This document shows positions 38,701-46,923 of a stretch of 64,000 nucleotides of DNA, piece by piece (position 1 is the stretch's first letter; every line of letters begins with the position of its first letter). The stretch comes from Microbulbifer hainanensis (GTDB lineage: Bacteria > Pseudomonadota > Gammaproteobacteria > Pseudomonadales > Cellvibrionaceae). Made by a program: the position numbers and the translations under genes. The notes under the pieces were generated by a model, which saw nothing but the letters and a program-made list of their open reading frames with translations, did no database searches and was not told the origin of the DNA. Location of the stretch: NCBI RefSeq assembly GCF_014904735.1, contig NZ_JACZCR010000004.1:57978-121977 (forward strand), written 5' to 3'.

Positions 38701-41700
38701 TTGTTGGGGAGTGGTAACGCCGTCTCCGCTGATCGCGGGATCGCCCAGCGCAGCACCGCCAAAAGTGGCACTGCCCGGCACAAACTCAAGACCCGCGGTC
38801 ATTTGCTCGACGACACTCAGGTCAAAGGCATCCGAGTTTTCCGGATTACCCGCCGCGGTAAGATCGAGCGTAAAGCGCAGGACATCGCCGGCATCCGGCG
38901 CATTTCCGGGGCTGGTCTGGTTGGCAACACTTTTCACCAGGCCGAGTTCCGGCTCGACCACTGTCAGCGTCGGCGCGGTTGCCGTACCGCCGCTTTCCGT
39001 CGCACCACCCACAGTGGCGGCATAGGTATAGCTCGCCATATTGTCGAAGTTGTGTCCGGCCTGCGCGCTGGCATTGTTCGCAACCCTTGCACGCACTTCG
39101 AAAATCGCCACCTGGCCAGCAGGAATCAGGTCGACGGCGAAGCTCAGGTCGTTACCGCTGCTGTTGTCTGTGACGGCCAGCCCGTTACCACTGGTTTCCT
39201 GTACATCGATCAGCTCGAGACTGGGGTCGAGCACATCCTCTACCGCCACATCGTAAATTGCCGAAGTGGTCGCGCTGCCCGGGACCTGAATCCGATAGGT
39301 GACTTCGTCGCCGACCGCAGCTGTCGATCCGGACAACAGCGTTTTCTGCGGTGCAGTCACACTGGTGGCGGCCGTGCCCATCGGGTAGGGGCTGGGCAGT
39401 GCTACCGGACTGTACTGCTGCCCGGATTCCGCGGGTAGAGACCAGTAGTCGTCAACGCTGAAGGTATTCACCCAGCTTTCACCACCGCCGATATCCGTGT
39501 GGAAACCGATTTCGTAGGTGATATCGAAACAGGCTCCCGCGGGAATGCCCGAGCTGATGGCAAACACCATGTCGCCGCCGCGCGCTGTCGGCGCGGTGTA
39601 GGTATAGTCGCTGCCCTCGGTCAAAACGCCGATGCCATCGACACTGACCTGCACGTTGCCGATGGAAGTTTCATCCATCTGCGTGGCCAGGGTGTCGGTA
39701 ACAGACAGGTCGTAGGCCGGAGCCAGACCGCTGTTACAGGCGTGCAGCGTGAAATGCATAATGTCGTTGGCCGGATCCACGTCAGTATGTGACGCCGGCC
39801 AGGTGGCATCGGTCTTGGTGAGGCCGTCAATTTCCGGTTGCAGCACAGTGATGTCTGCATCGTCCTGACGGACCGACGCCGCACCGGTGTAATTCAACTG
39901 CGCGGTATTGGTCAGCGTCGCCGTTGTGGGCGAGATACCGGCATCTGCCGCGGCTTTCGCCGTGTACTCGATCACAAACGCATTGGTGTTGCCGAATTCA
40001 CTGGTGATGTCGCCGAGGTCCCAGACCACTGCACCGGTCGCATCCACCGCCGGTACGCTGTTGGCCGTATAGGTAAAGCCGTTCGCGCTGTCGCTGTAGG
40101 GCGCGGTGGTGTCGCCGTTGATGCTGACCACGGAATCGAAAACCATGCCGCCGGGCAGCTGGTCGGTGATGGTTACAGCCGGAGTGGTACCGGATTGCAG
40201 GTTCAGTTCCAGGCGGTAGGTGACGGTGTCGCCCACGCGCAGCTGACCAACCGGCGTATCTGTATCGGTATCCGCGACTACTGTCTTGATGATCCCGGTG
40301 TTGTCGACGGTGTTGATAGAGATTTCTACAGGCCCGGCACAGTAGTCGTTAAAGCCGCTTGCCACACCGTTGACACAATCGGAGTCATCGCGCTCATAGG
40401 TCGTATCGCTGGGGCTGCTGTCGTCCAGAGAGGTCCACCCAAGTACCACGCTGTTGCTGATCGGCTGGCCGAACACGCCGGTGACTTTGGCGTGATAAAC
40501 CAGCACCAGCGTTTCGCCTTGCTTCAAGTCGAGGCTGTTGTCGCCGTTGTCACGACCCCAGACCAGCGGCCCAGTCGGCGCACCGGCAGGTGTGGCGACA
40601 AAACCGCCGATATCGACTCCACCAACTTTCGCGGTCGGCGTAAAGCTGCTGTCGAATTGCAGCTCACTGGGCAGTGTATCCACCAAATTCAGGTCAAAGG
40701 CATCGGCGCTGGAGCCGCCGGCGTGCTGAACCGTCACAGTGTACTCGAGCACGTCGCCGCCCACCGGCAGGTTGCCCGGATTGGTGGCGTTGGTGACGGT
40801 CTTGTCGATCGTCAACTGGGGTTCCACCACGGTAACTGCGGCGGTGTTGTCGCTCAGGTTTTCAGTCGCGCCGCTTTCGCCGTTGGTGTAGGCGAGCGCG
40901 GCGCCGTTCTGGCGCGAATCCCCGGCATCGGTCGCGCTGTCATTATGCACCCGCGCGTAGTAGGTGATACGGATCACCGGGCTGATGGCGCTGCCGGCGG
41001 TGTCGTCTTCGCTTTCGGTGGCGACAGTGCCGATATTCCAGGTGGCAGTGCCAGCGGTGTTATCCGCAGGGAAACTGTTGAAGGCCGCTTCAGACGGCGC
41101 CTTGCCGTTGATCTGGCTGATACCGACAAACTCATAGGTGATGTCGTAGTCGGTATTGTTGGACAGCACATAGCCTTCCGGGCTGCCCAGCTGGTCGGTG
41201 GCGACGACGTCGTTAGTCACACCTTCCGGTAGTTGTATCTCCAGCTGGAACTGCTTGTGCGCACCGATGGTCGGGACCACGGACGGATCCAGGTCGGTTT
41301 TACTGAACTGCAGCGGCGGCACTTCGGTCTGGGCCACAGCATTGCTTTCGTAGTCGTTGATTGCATCGCCGGCATTCGGCAGTACGCCGATACGCATGCC
41401 GTCGATGGCGCCATCCAAACCTATTTGGCCACCACCATTAAGCGCTACGTCCTGCCCCGGCAGTGACTGCCATCGTGCCTGAATGGTGTTGTCGAGGATT
41501 TCCTGGGGCTCTACATCCTGGTCCACCTGCACCTGGAAGGTAAAGGACTTGGTTTCACCCGGCGCTATGGTGTAATCGGCGTTGGCACGGTTCCAGCTGA
41601 ATATCGGCGCATTGGCACCACCTGTTGTCGTATCAACATTATCGGGCGGGTCCGTCCCCGCCACGCCCGAGGCCTGCAGGAAGGTCAGTTTCTTGCCGCT

Positions 41701-44700
41701 GAGGTCGTCCAGCACCTGCAGGTTGTAGGCGTTAGCAGTGCCGGTGTTTTCCGCCGTTACGGTAACAGTAAGAATATCGTCCGCATCACTACTGGTGACG
41801 GCGAACGACTTGGTCAGGACGATATTTGGTTCGGTAACCTGTGCGGCTACCTGACCGTAATCAAGGCTGTGATCGGTATTGCTTTCGTCACGCCATTCCA
41901 GCGTGGCGTTAGTAGCCGGCTTACCATTGATCAGGGAAGTGCCGTCATTATTGTCGGCACTGTTCTGCACCCTGGCGATAAAGGTGAGCTGGAAAGTGAA
42001 ACGATTCGGATCCCGATCAGACGACGGGCTCGTCAGGACCACATTACCAAAGGTCCACTGCACCTGATTGTCGGTACAAGAGGGTGTTATATCGCCCACA
42101 TCGGAGAGATCAGGGCGTTTGAAACCAGCGGCGCTCCACGGGGCGTCGTTGCTCAGGTCAATGGTGGGGGCCTCCGCGCACACCAGACCCGGCGGCAATT
42201 CATCGGTGACAGTGAGGTTGCGCAACTGGGCGACCGGGAGCTCGGCGGTGAGCGTGTATTCAATTTCCTCGCCGATTTTGACCTGCTGGGTACCACTGCC
42301 CGTCAGTGGCGTTTCAGAGAGAGCGGTAATGGTCTTCGGCTCGGTGGTCGGTTCAGTGAACGTCAGCGAGGCTTTGGCTTCAGTGCCCGTATCACCGGGT
42401 GCAGGATAGGTGCGCGCGCCGCCTAGCTCGCCGCTGCCGGGCGTGACAACGGTCTGGTTTCCGTGATCATTGCCACTGCCTTCCAGCGAGTCGTAGTAGG
42501 TCACGGCTACGGTATTGGTGAGGGTTTCAGACGGAGCAATGCGATCGTCCGGGTCCACGCGATAATACAGATGCACGCTGGCACCCGGCTCCAGCCGGCG
42601 CAGACCGGTACCGTCCACGCCCTGAGTGTGGGAGAAGGTGATGGTGGTGCCGTTGCCATCGTTCATGACATTACCGACGATGACACCTTCACCGCCCGCC
42701 TCGTCCACGACACCATCGCCATCGTTGTCAATACCGTCGCTATCCAGATCAACGATGCGCAGTAAGTCCGGCAGCGTGTCTTCCACAGTCAGGTCATAGA
42801 CTGGCGCACGTGGGTGCCCGCCTGCCAGGTCTTCACCATTGATTGTCAGGCGATAGATGTAATCGCTGGTGGTAACAGCGCCGTTGTAATCTGCAGTCCA
42901 ACCGGCGCCACAGGTTCCCGTACTGGCGTTAAAATCGGTGGATTCACAGATTTCCTTCACTACATCAATCCGGGGCTCGGTAACGACTACATCGACGCGC
43001 CGGATAGGCTCCTTCGGGTAGCCGGTGGTTTCGCCACCACCATAGCTACCGAATTCATAAGTTTCCCAGACACCAGTGTTGTTATTAAAGAAAATACCTT
43101 TAAACGATGAGTCCAATATATTGGCACTGTCACTAGCCTGGACGTTGGGTGCTGCCCGGTCATTCTGGGTCTTATTGAGCAGGCGGCTGGTGCTGTTAAT
43201 GGTGAACCACTGGTCAGTATCGACAATATAAGTACCTTCATTTGGCGCGCCACCGTAACCAGAGGCCTGGTTACCCGAGAAGCGCCAGCCAAACGGGCTG
43301 AACTCATTCAGGGGTGAAGTGGCAGGATCGTTTGGTGTTTGAGTGGCGCCGGCAATTTGCGGCGTGACCAGGGGCGCGGTGCTTGAGATATAGCTCTGCC
43401 CGTTCGGGATCTGATCCAGCACCTGGATATCGCGCACACCGATAAAGTTGAAGCCGCGGGAATCGAAACCAAACCAGCCACCGGTCTGGATACGCACGGT
43501 ACACTCTTCACCGATCTGTACGTACTCGGCAGACTTGGTCTGGCCGGGGAAGGTATTTGCGGGCGCTCGGCTGACGTCACCGGTATTTTCGTTACAGTAC
43601 CCCAGGTCCGGCTGTCCACCAAAATTGCCGGTATCGGTGTCACCGGCGATCACCTGATCTTTCTTCAGGTTAAAGCCGATACCCCGCGACCAGTGCGCAT
43701 CCAGCGAGTAGAGATTACCGCGATCCACCTCGCCATCACTGCGGATATTGCCTGCGCTGCCCGGAGCCGGGAACCACAGCGGATTGCCATTGGTGATCGC
43801 CGTGGGATTATTGACGGTAATTGCAGAAATGCTGCGGTTACCACCGTTGGTGACCTGGTTCACGCCGACCGTATTAGCGCTCACTTGAGTCGCCGCGATG
43901 GTGAAATCACTGAGCGTGAAAATTTCCCCTACCACATCGGCGCGGAAAGTCAGGTCATCGGCAGCAATACCTGCCGGGCTGGTGGTCTTGTTGACCTCGA
44001 AATCGAAAGTAGCACTCGCCCCTGCAGCGAGCGCCGCGTTGAGGGATGCTCCATTCGGCTCGCACTGGTACACCGTGCCGTCAGTAGGCAGCAGCATATG
44101 CATTTTATTGACTTGATCCGGCGCCGGGTTTACTGCCCACACCTTATATGGATCGGGCTGACCCATAGGGCGACCATTGCCGTCCACACTTGTCTGCGTA
44201 ATCGGAACCACCGCACAGCTGAAACCCGCCGGGGGCACGTCATTGACCACATTGATAGTGGCCCCAAAGCTGATGAAAACACGGAAATCCCGCGCTTCAT
44301 CACCCCCTCTATTGGTCAGCGTGACCGATAGGGGTGTCGTCTGACTGCGGTCGTCAGTGAGAATGAAGGTGGGCTGGTCGATACTGACATCCAGCTCTTC
44401 CGGCGCGAACTCCACCGGTGTGCCGGTATCGCTGGCTGCAAAGGTATTATTCTGGCCATTGCCAGTCATGGTGGATTGCAGTACGCCCTGAACGTCACAG
44501 AGCGTCTTGACCTGCACTTCCAGGGTATTGTCGAGGCTGGAGAAGCCGTTCAGATTCGGGTCGGTAAGCTCTCCGGGCCGCTGGTACAGGCTCGTGCTCG
44601 GATCTTCCTGCTGTACGTCCAGGTCAGCGGCGCGGTCGAAATAGTCTGCATCTTTCATCACCACCGCGAAGCGGATAACGACCACATCGCCATGGCGCAT

Positions 44701-46518
44701 CAGGCCGGTGCTTTCCTCTGCCTGATCGGCATCGGTATCCGAAGTACTACTGGTCAGCTTGAATTGCGGCTTGGAGTTATTGAGGTAACTGGTGGTGTCG
44801 CTGGTGCTCCCCGGAATGGTGCCCTGGACATTGACCCACTCCAGTTGATCCACCCGACCGGGGTATGCACCGTACAGGGAATAGGCGCTTTCGATGGTCG
44901 GCTCAAAGCTGGGATCCACCACGTATTCATCCGGCAGCACATCGCGCAAATGCCAGGCCATGGAGGGGTCGAACCAGACGGTGCCTCGGCCTTCATTGCG
45001 CAGTGTGATGGTCATCAGGCCGCGCATCCCCACCGGGCCGGTGCCGGTGACACCGGTCAGTTGCCGCTCCACGCGCAGGGCGTTGTTGCCGCTGCCCAGA
45101 CCGTAATAGGTATCCAGTTGTGCGGTTTCCGACTGGTTAGAATCGATACCACCGGGCGGTGTCTGCACCGCACAGCCGAATTGCACATCCTCGAAGCTGT
45201 TGGTCAATCGTCCACTAGCACATGAGCCGTTGCTATGGATCTTGCCGACGACATAAAGATTGATATCGCCGCCCTGGCTAATGTCAATTGCATCAGTGGC
45301 GCTGCCCGCAAGGGCGTTGTTCATGGTTGTGGCGTAGGGGTTGCCGACATTGGCGTTATCGCCAAAGGGCGCATCCACATCCCAGTTAGCCAGGACCGTG
45401 CCGGTAGTGGCATCGGTGGCGACACAGCTCGATCCTACAGGCAGCGCGCCATTATTGGCCGCAACCGCATCGGCAGCCGCCGCAGTGGGGCAAACATAAT
45501 TCTCATCCATCACATCAGCGCGGCTCAGCACGTCATCGATACGCAGATCCTGCAGAGGGGCGTTACCGGTGTTTCGGATGTTGATACGCCAGACGATGTC
45601 ATCGTCATTGTGACCAAATACCTGGTCGCTGCGGGTGCCCTCGCGCTGGCCGCTGTCGTAGTTCCAGCCCTGCTTGTTTAGCGCGATACCCGGCTGGCGG
45701 ACGTCGATATTGGCGGAGTTCTGGTTCGCGGGGCGACTGTAGTCCCGCCAGAAATCGGTGGGATAACCATTGGGATCCTCCGATCCAGAGCAGCGATTTC
45801 CACCACAGGGGTCATACCAATTGTCGTTGCGGAAATTTTCACGCTGGCCGGGGTTATCGCTACAGCTATCAGCCATGCTGTAGTTGATGGTCGCCGTGGC
45901 CTGGGGATTGGTATTGAAAAGGGATTCCGGGCTATTGGTCGGGCTGCGGTGTATCGGGATACGCACCGTAACTGTCTGGCCTGGGGCCAGGTCCGACATA
46001 TTGCTGACAGTAATTGTGCTGGTGCCACTAACGTTGCCACCCAGCGGAAGTGTAGGCGTAACACCGGTATAGCGCTCAAGTCCGTCAGTCAGGGAAATGG
46101 TGAGGCCATTATTTGCGAAATCCAGGGCAGGGTTTTGCGAGCCGTAGTCCGGGTTGCGACGGCTTTGGGTTCTCTGGTCACCAGCTATCGTAACCACCTG
46201 AGTCTCGTATTCCTGATCACCATCGGAAGAATTGGTACCCCTCCGGTACGGGTTGGTGATCTGAACCTCCACAAAGCCGTAACCACAGAACTCGCAGTAG
46301 CCATTCTGTACAGTCACCAGGTTGGTGGGCGGATTTTGCTCACCAGCCACACAGATATCACCGTAAGCTGCCCAAGCTCCACCAGATACCACTAACAGCA
46401 GTGCAGCTGCCAGCAATCTCCCCACTGCAGCCAGCAACCCGCCCCTGCAGGCAAGAACAAAGCCAACAAGCGTAGTCTGTATTGATTTTCGCCCAGTTAC
46501 ATCCGCAATCATCGTCAC
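32791..46518 (-). CDS. giant exported DUF11-repeat surface protein
   Basis: 4575 residues. The signal peptide is cut near AWA-AYG (about residue 51). The bulk consists of about twenty DUF11-type repeats (TIGR01451-like), each opening with a phrase like LxIxKT, then GDxLxYTVTVxNxG and VDTLPxxLxF. A calcium-binding TSP3-like stretch (DSDGIDNDGDGVVDEAGG) is near residue 1254. SdrD/CNA-B-type domains are near 3960 and 4375 (GYLWHDVNFNDQLDPEE and VYDDKNMNGYQDAGEGG). The C-terminus (about 4450-4575) resembles a worn OmpA module. No LPXTG, GlyGly-CTERM or type IX signal was seen. The start is GTG 46518 or ATG 46512. It is coupled to the OmpA-module gene. A cell-surface or fibre-like structural role is inferred. 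Confidence 0.8.
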   Translation of the reverse strand: MTMIADVTGRKSIQTTLVGFVLACRGGLLAAVGRLLAAALLLVVSGGAWAAYGDICVAGEQNPPTNLVTVQNGYCEFCGYGFVEVQITNPYRRGTNSSDGDQEYETQVVTIAGDQRTQSRRNPDYGSQNPALDFANNGLTISLTDGLERYTGVTPTLPLGGNVSGTSTITVSNMSDLAPGQTVTVRIPIHRSPTNSPESLFNTNPQATATINYSMADSCSDNPGQRENFRNDNWYDPCGGNRCSGSEDPNGYPTDFWRDYSRPANQNSANIDVRQPGIALNKQGWNYDSGQREGTRSDQVFGHNDDDIVWRINIRNTGNAPLQDLRIDDVLSRADVMDENYVCPTAAAADAVAANNGALPVGSSCVATDATTGTVLANWDVDAPFGDNANVGNPYATTMNNALAGSATDAIDISQGGDINLYVVGKIHSNGSCASGRLTNSFEDVQFGCAVQTPPGGIDSNQSETAQLDTYYGLGSGNNALRVERQLTGVTGTGPVGMRGLMTITLRNEGRGTVWFDPSMAWHLRDVLPDEYVVDPSFEPTIESAYSLYGAYPGRVDQLEWVNVQGTIPGSTSDTTSYLNNSKPQFKLTSSTSDTDADQAEESTGLMRHGDVVVIRFAVVMKDADYFDRAADLDVQQEDPSTSLYQRPGELTDPNLNGFSSLDNTLEVQVKTLCDVQGVLQSTMTGNGQNNTFAASDTGTPVEFAPEELDVSIDQPTFILTDDRSQTTPLSVTLTNRGGDEARDFRVFISFGATINVVNDVPPAGFSCAVVPITQTSVDGNGRPMGQPDPYKVWAVNPAPDQVNKMHMLLPTDGTVYQCEPNGASLNAALAAGASATFDFEVNKTTSPAGIAADDLTFRADVVGEIFTLSDFTIAATQVSANTVGVNQVTNGGNRSISAITVNNPTAITNGNPLWFPAPGSAGNIRSDGEVDRGNLYSLDAHWSRGIGFNLKKDQVIAGDTDTGNFGGQPDLGYCNENTGDVSRAPANTFPGQTKSAEYVQIGEECTVRIQTGGWFGFDSRGFNFIGVRDIQVLDQIPNGQSYISSTAPLVTPQIAGATQTPNDPATSPLNEFSPFGWRFSGNQASGYGGAPNEGTYIVDTDQWFTINSTSRLLNKTQNDRAAPNVQASDSANILDSSFKGIFFNNNTGVWETYEFGSYGGGETTGYPKEPIRRVDVVVTEPRIDVVKEICESTDFNASTGTCGAGWTADYNGAVTTSDYIYRLTINGEDLAGGHPRAPVYDLTVEDTLPDLLRIVDLDSDGIDNDGDGVVDEAGGEGVIVGNVMNDGNGTTITFSHTQGVDGTGLRRLEPGASVHLYYRVDPDDRIAPSETLTNTVAVTYYDSLEGSGNDHGNQTVVTPGSGELGGARTYPAPGDTGTEAKASLTFTEPTTEPKTITALSETPLTGSGTQQVKIGEEIEYTLTAELPVAQLRNLTVTDELPPGLVCAEAPTIDLSNDAPWSAAGFKRPDLSDVGDITPSCTDNQVQWTFGNVVLTSPSSDRDPNRFTFQLTFIARVQNSADNNDGTSLINGKPATNATLEWRDESNTDHSLDYGQVAAQVTEPNIVLTKSFAVTSSDADDILTVTVTAENTGTANAYNLQVLDDLSGKKLTFLQASGVAGTDPPDNVDTTTGGANAPIFSWNRANADYTIAPGETKSFTFQVQVDQDVEPQEILDNTIQARWQSLPGQDVALNGGGQIGLDGAIDGMRIGVLPNAGDAINDYESNAVAQTEVPPLQFSKTDLDPSVVPTIGAHKQFQLEIQLPEGVTNDVVATDQLGSPEGYVLSNNTDYDITYEFVGISQINGKAPSEAAFNSFPADNTAGTATWNIGTVATESEDDTAGSAISPVIRITYYARVHNDSATDAGDSRQNGAALAYTNGESGATENLSDNTAAVTVVEPQLTIDKTVTNATNPGNLPVGGDVLEYTVTVQHAGGSSADAFDLNLVDTLPSELQFDSSFTPTAKVGGVDIGGFVATPAGAPTGPLVWGRDNGDNSLDLKQGETLVLVYHAKVTGVFGQPISNSVVLGWTSLDDSSPSDTTYERDDSDCVNGVASGFNDYCAGPVEISINTVDNTGIIKTVVADTDTDTPVGQLRVGDTVTYRLELNLQSGTTPAVTITDQLPGGMVFDSVVSINGDTTAPYSDSANGFTYTANSVPAVDATGAVVWDLGDITSEFGNTNAFVIEYTAKAAADAGISPTTATLTNTAQLNYTGAASVRQDDADITVLQPEIDGLTKTDATWPASHTDVDPANDIMHFTLHACNSGLAPAYDLSVTDTLATQMDETSIGNVQVSVDGIGVLTEGSDYTYTAPTARGGDMVFAISSGIPAGACFDITYEIGFHTDIGGGESWVNTFSVDDYWSLPAESGQQYSPVALPSPYPMGTAATSVTAPQKTLLSGSTAAVGDEVTYRIQVPGSATTSAIYDVAVEDVLDPSLELIDVQETSGNGLAVTDNSSGNDLSFAVDLIPAGQVAIFEVRARVANNASAQAGHNFDNMASYTYAATVGGATESGGTATAPTLTVVEPELGLVKSVANQTSPGNAPDAGDVLRFTLDLTAAGNPENSDAFDLSVVEQMTAGLEFVPGSATFGGAALGDPAISGDGVTTPQQLSWIRANSDLDIPAGNARQLVFDVVVLDSALAASDLSSTSHIEWTSLDEDNSSIYERNGSATPALNDYFIDGTVAQLTAANDSALTKIRLDDSYGSGDAQVRVGDFVEYELRLSLPEGSLPNATLVDTLPQGMVFDRTLSINTDNSAPFTASAPFSHDDVPDPVQAGDPASGSTTLTWNLVNLVNAGDNNTANDEFVIRYRARVLNQDSHPWPANNTPLTNNADFSFDAATGAESRNDGETLDLLQPELALAITSNPATGSTLSPGDSIDYTVTITNNGSAPAYDPVFRDTIPAGLRQSGVSVQSTSVNGVAVANLAPAFDSTTGDAVWNFNAGSTYAINPGQSLVMTYRVLADSNLGSGLNLQNAAFVEVYYSFDDNQLPTLGDATATVDMREDYGPTAPQSVQFNTPNASPLYIENTQTTASIGEPFRYRVTIPESPQTTALHDVRVLMNLGSSAADLVFVEAAKVSGSQAFTPVNTGSGTDLVIEDTANGIDVPAGEQVVIDVTVRLRDTNPPNVDGLTFTNSASYSYNYSNDDAAAGQGAGAGNTTADMTVVEPTALIMDKRGPASVQSGVPGRFTLDVHNTGTGPAWDLNITDILPNPDPGGMCETPPQNFSAQIADGSGNTVSTLTAGTDFNTVFDADNCTLTVTTSGAAAAVPADHRLLFSYDTYLDADTVDGTTLTNVAGVELWHSWDSTLPDARQYTRAAPTDGTPSVDDHEDAFTITAAVPSVSFRKVVENVTSGQSPASVAKPGDRLRYTLTLTNLSAIDVDGIDLTDELGRLNSLPLYQAGTLAVIDAAGGDSSNTDAAGGAQGSGLLDIRNLSLAGNGSLNIVYEVTLAAVIDSGTAVLNQAQVQLPGQLLQDSDDPNINGADDPNTAGDEDPTQVVIDSAPQLVVEKTSQDMTGDADLLMVGDTLRYTLQVENTGDENIVDAVLRDQVPANTTYVANSTTLNGAAVADVGGSTALASGMAINSPGEAQGFVGAAVADAAPVVITFDVTINDVNDGTIISNQGFVNGDGAGSGALDEQPSDDPTTDTPDDPTIDIVGDVPLLIVQKTVAIAVDNLSAGIVDPGDVLRYTITVANMGGVDATDAVLTDQVPANTTYVAGSTTLNGFAVADNGGGSSRLDAGLPISSDDLTPPLPGAGEGVVTSARTATVTFDVSVNAATATGTVISNQGSVSTVELPLTLTDADGNPSNGAQPTDIVVGDAQQLSITKEVAVVGGGAALPGATLEYLVTVTNIGGVPAGYVAITDDLLVAGDGVLTYVADSARLNGQADGITVNGSVINADFAGTFGELQPSDTATLRFQAKLGTNLAIGYRVLNTAETTWNDPASSAQASVAIDVGGTPGIANLSGYLWHDVNFNDQLDPEERLLQNWTVELYFNNTLLETAQSDEKGFFQFDGLVPNAVGGASYELKYTAPNASDSTASLGNASSDFTNGPQQISEIYVGSGSNPQNLNLPLMPNGVVYDSVLRQPISGAVVTMLRASSGQVLPDRCFDDEKQQNQVTQAGGYYKFDINFSDAACPANADYLIQVQVPGEDYLSGESQIIPPQTNVETAGFDVGACLGSNADKVPGTANHCEVQSSEFAPPIDVDARSEATDYYLRLTLDDNRIPGESQLFNNHIALDPQLDGALSITKTASLLNVTRSQLVPYTITFGNTLPVPLTDLRLVDFFPAGFKYVAGSARVDGKAIEPEVNGLQLVWPNLRAEPDQTRTVKLLLVVGSGVGEGKYINRARLFNQLSGQVASGEASATVRVVPDPTFDCTDVIGKVYDDKNMNGYQDAGEGGVPGARVVTATGLHATTDAHGRYHITCAVVPNQDRGSNFVLKLDDRSLPSGYRLTTENPRVQRATRGKMIKFNFGTSLHRVVRLDLAEAVFEPGTTELRPQWNSRTDLLLEKLQEAPSVLRLSYLAENEDPDLVDRRLQAMKVRIADEWARNYGDYELTIETEVFWRRGAPPSKGGLE

Positions 46519-46923
46519 TTATCAGCCACTGCTCTCAGTTGAAGTTCCGCCCGGCACCGCGCCGGCGGGCAGACACTGCCCGGTGGGCGGACTTTATTCG
46601 GGATGGAGAAAACAGGCCGTGAAGCAGGTCAAAATTACCAGTTTGGCAGGGAACTTTTTTCAAGTTTGCCAAGTGGTTCTCAGGGGAAGTTGAGGTGAAA
46701 TCTTAAGTAACGAACTGGCTTTGTCTAAGTAATCACCAGCTGCAGAAAAAATTTCTCAAGCTGACTTGACAGCTGCTGCGAAGCCTGAATCCACCACTGC
46801 AAAAAAAAGACTGCGCAAGACAGCAATTTCCCGGCAATGAATGCGGACTTTCGGCATTCGCAACATCCTGTCCGGACCAACCGGCTGCCTCCACCAAAGC
46901 GGCGAAGGCATGCCGGACATTCC
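46519..46923 (-). promoter_or_regulatory. leader region of the DUF11 gene with two GC-rich hairpins
   Basis: This 405-base gap has no gene. Near the start codon are a stem CGGGCAG/CTGCCCG (46566-46582) with loop ACA and an overlapping alternative stem GCCCG/CGGGC (46549-46570). The two share bases, so they could switch. Further upstream, TTGAAA on the - strand (around 46660) is a possible -35 box. No riboswitch class was recognised. Confidence 0.4.
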
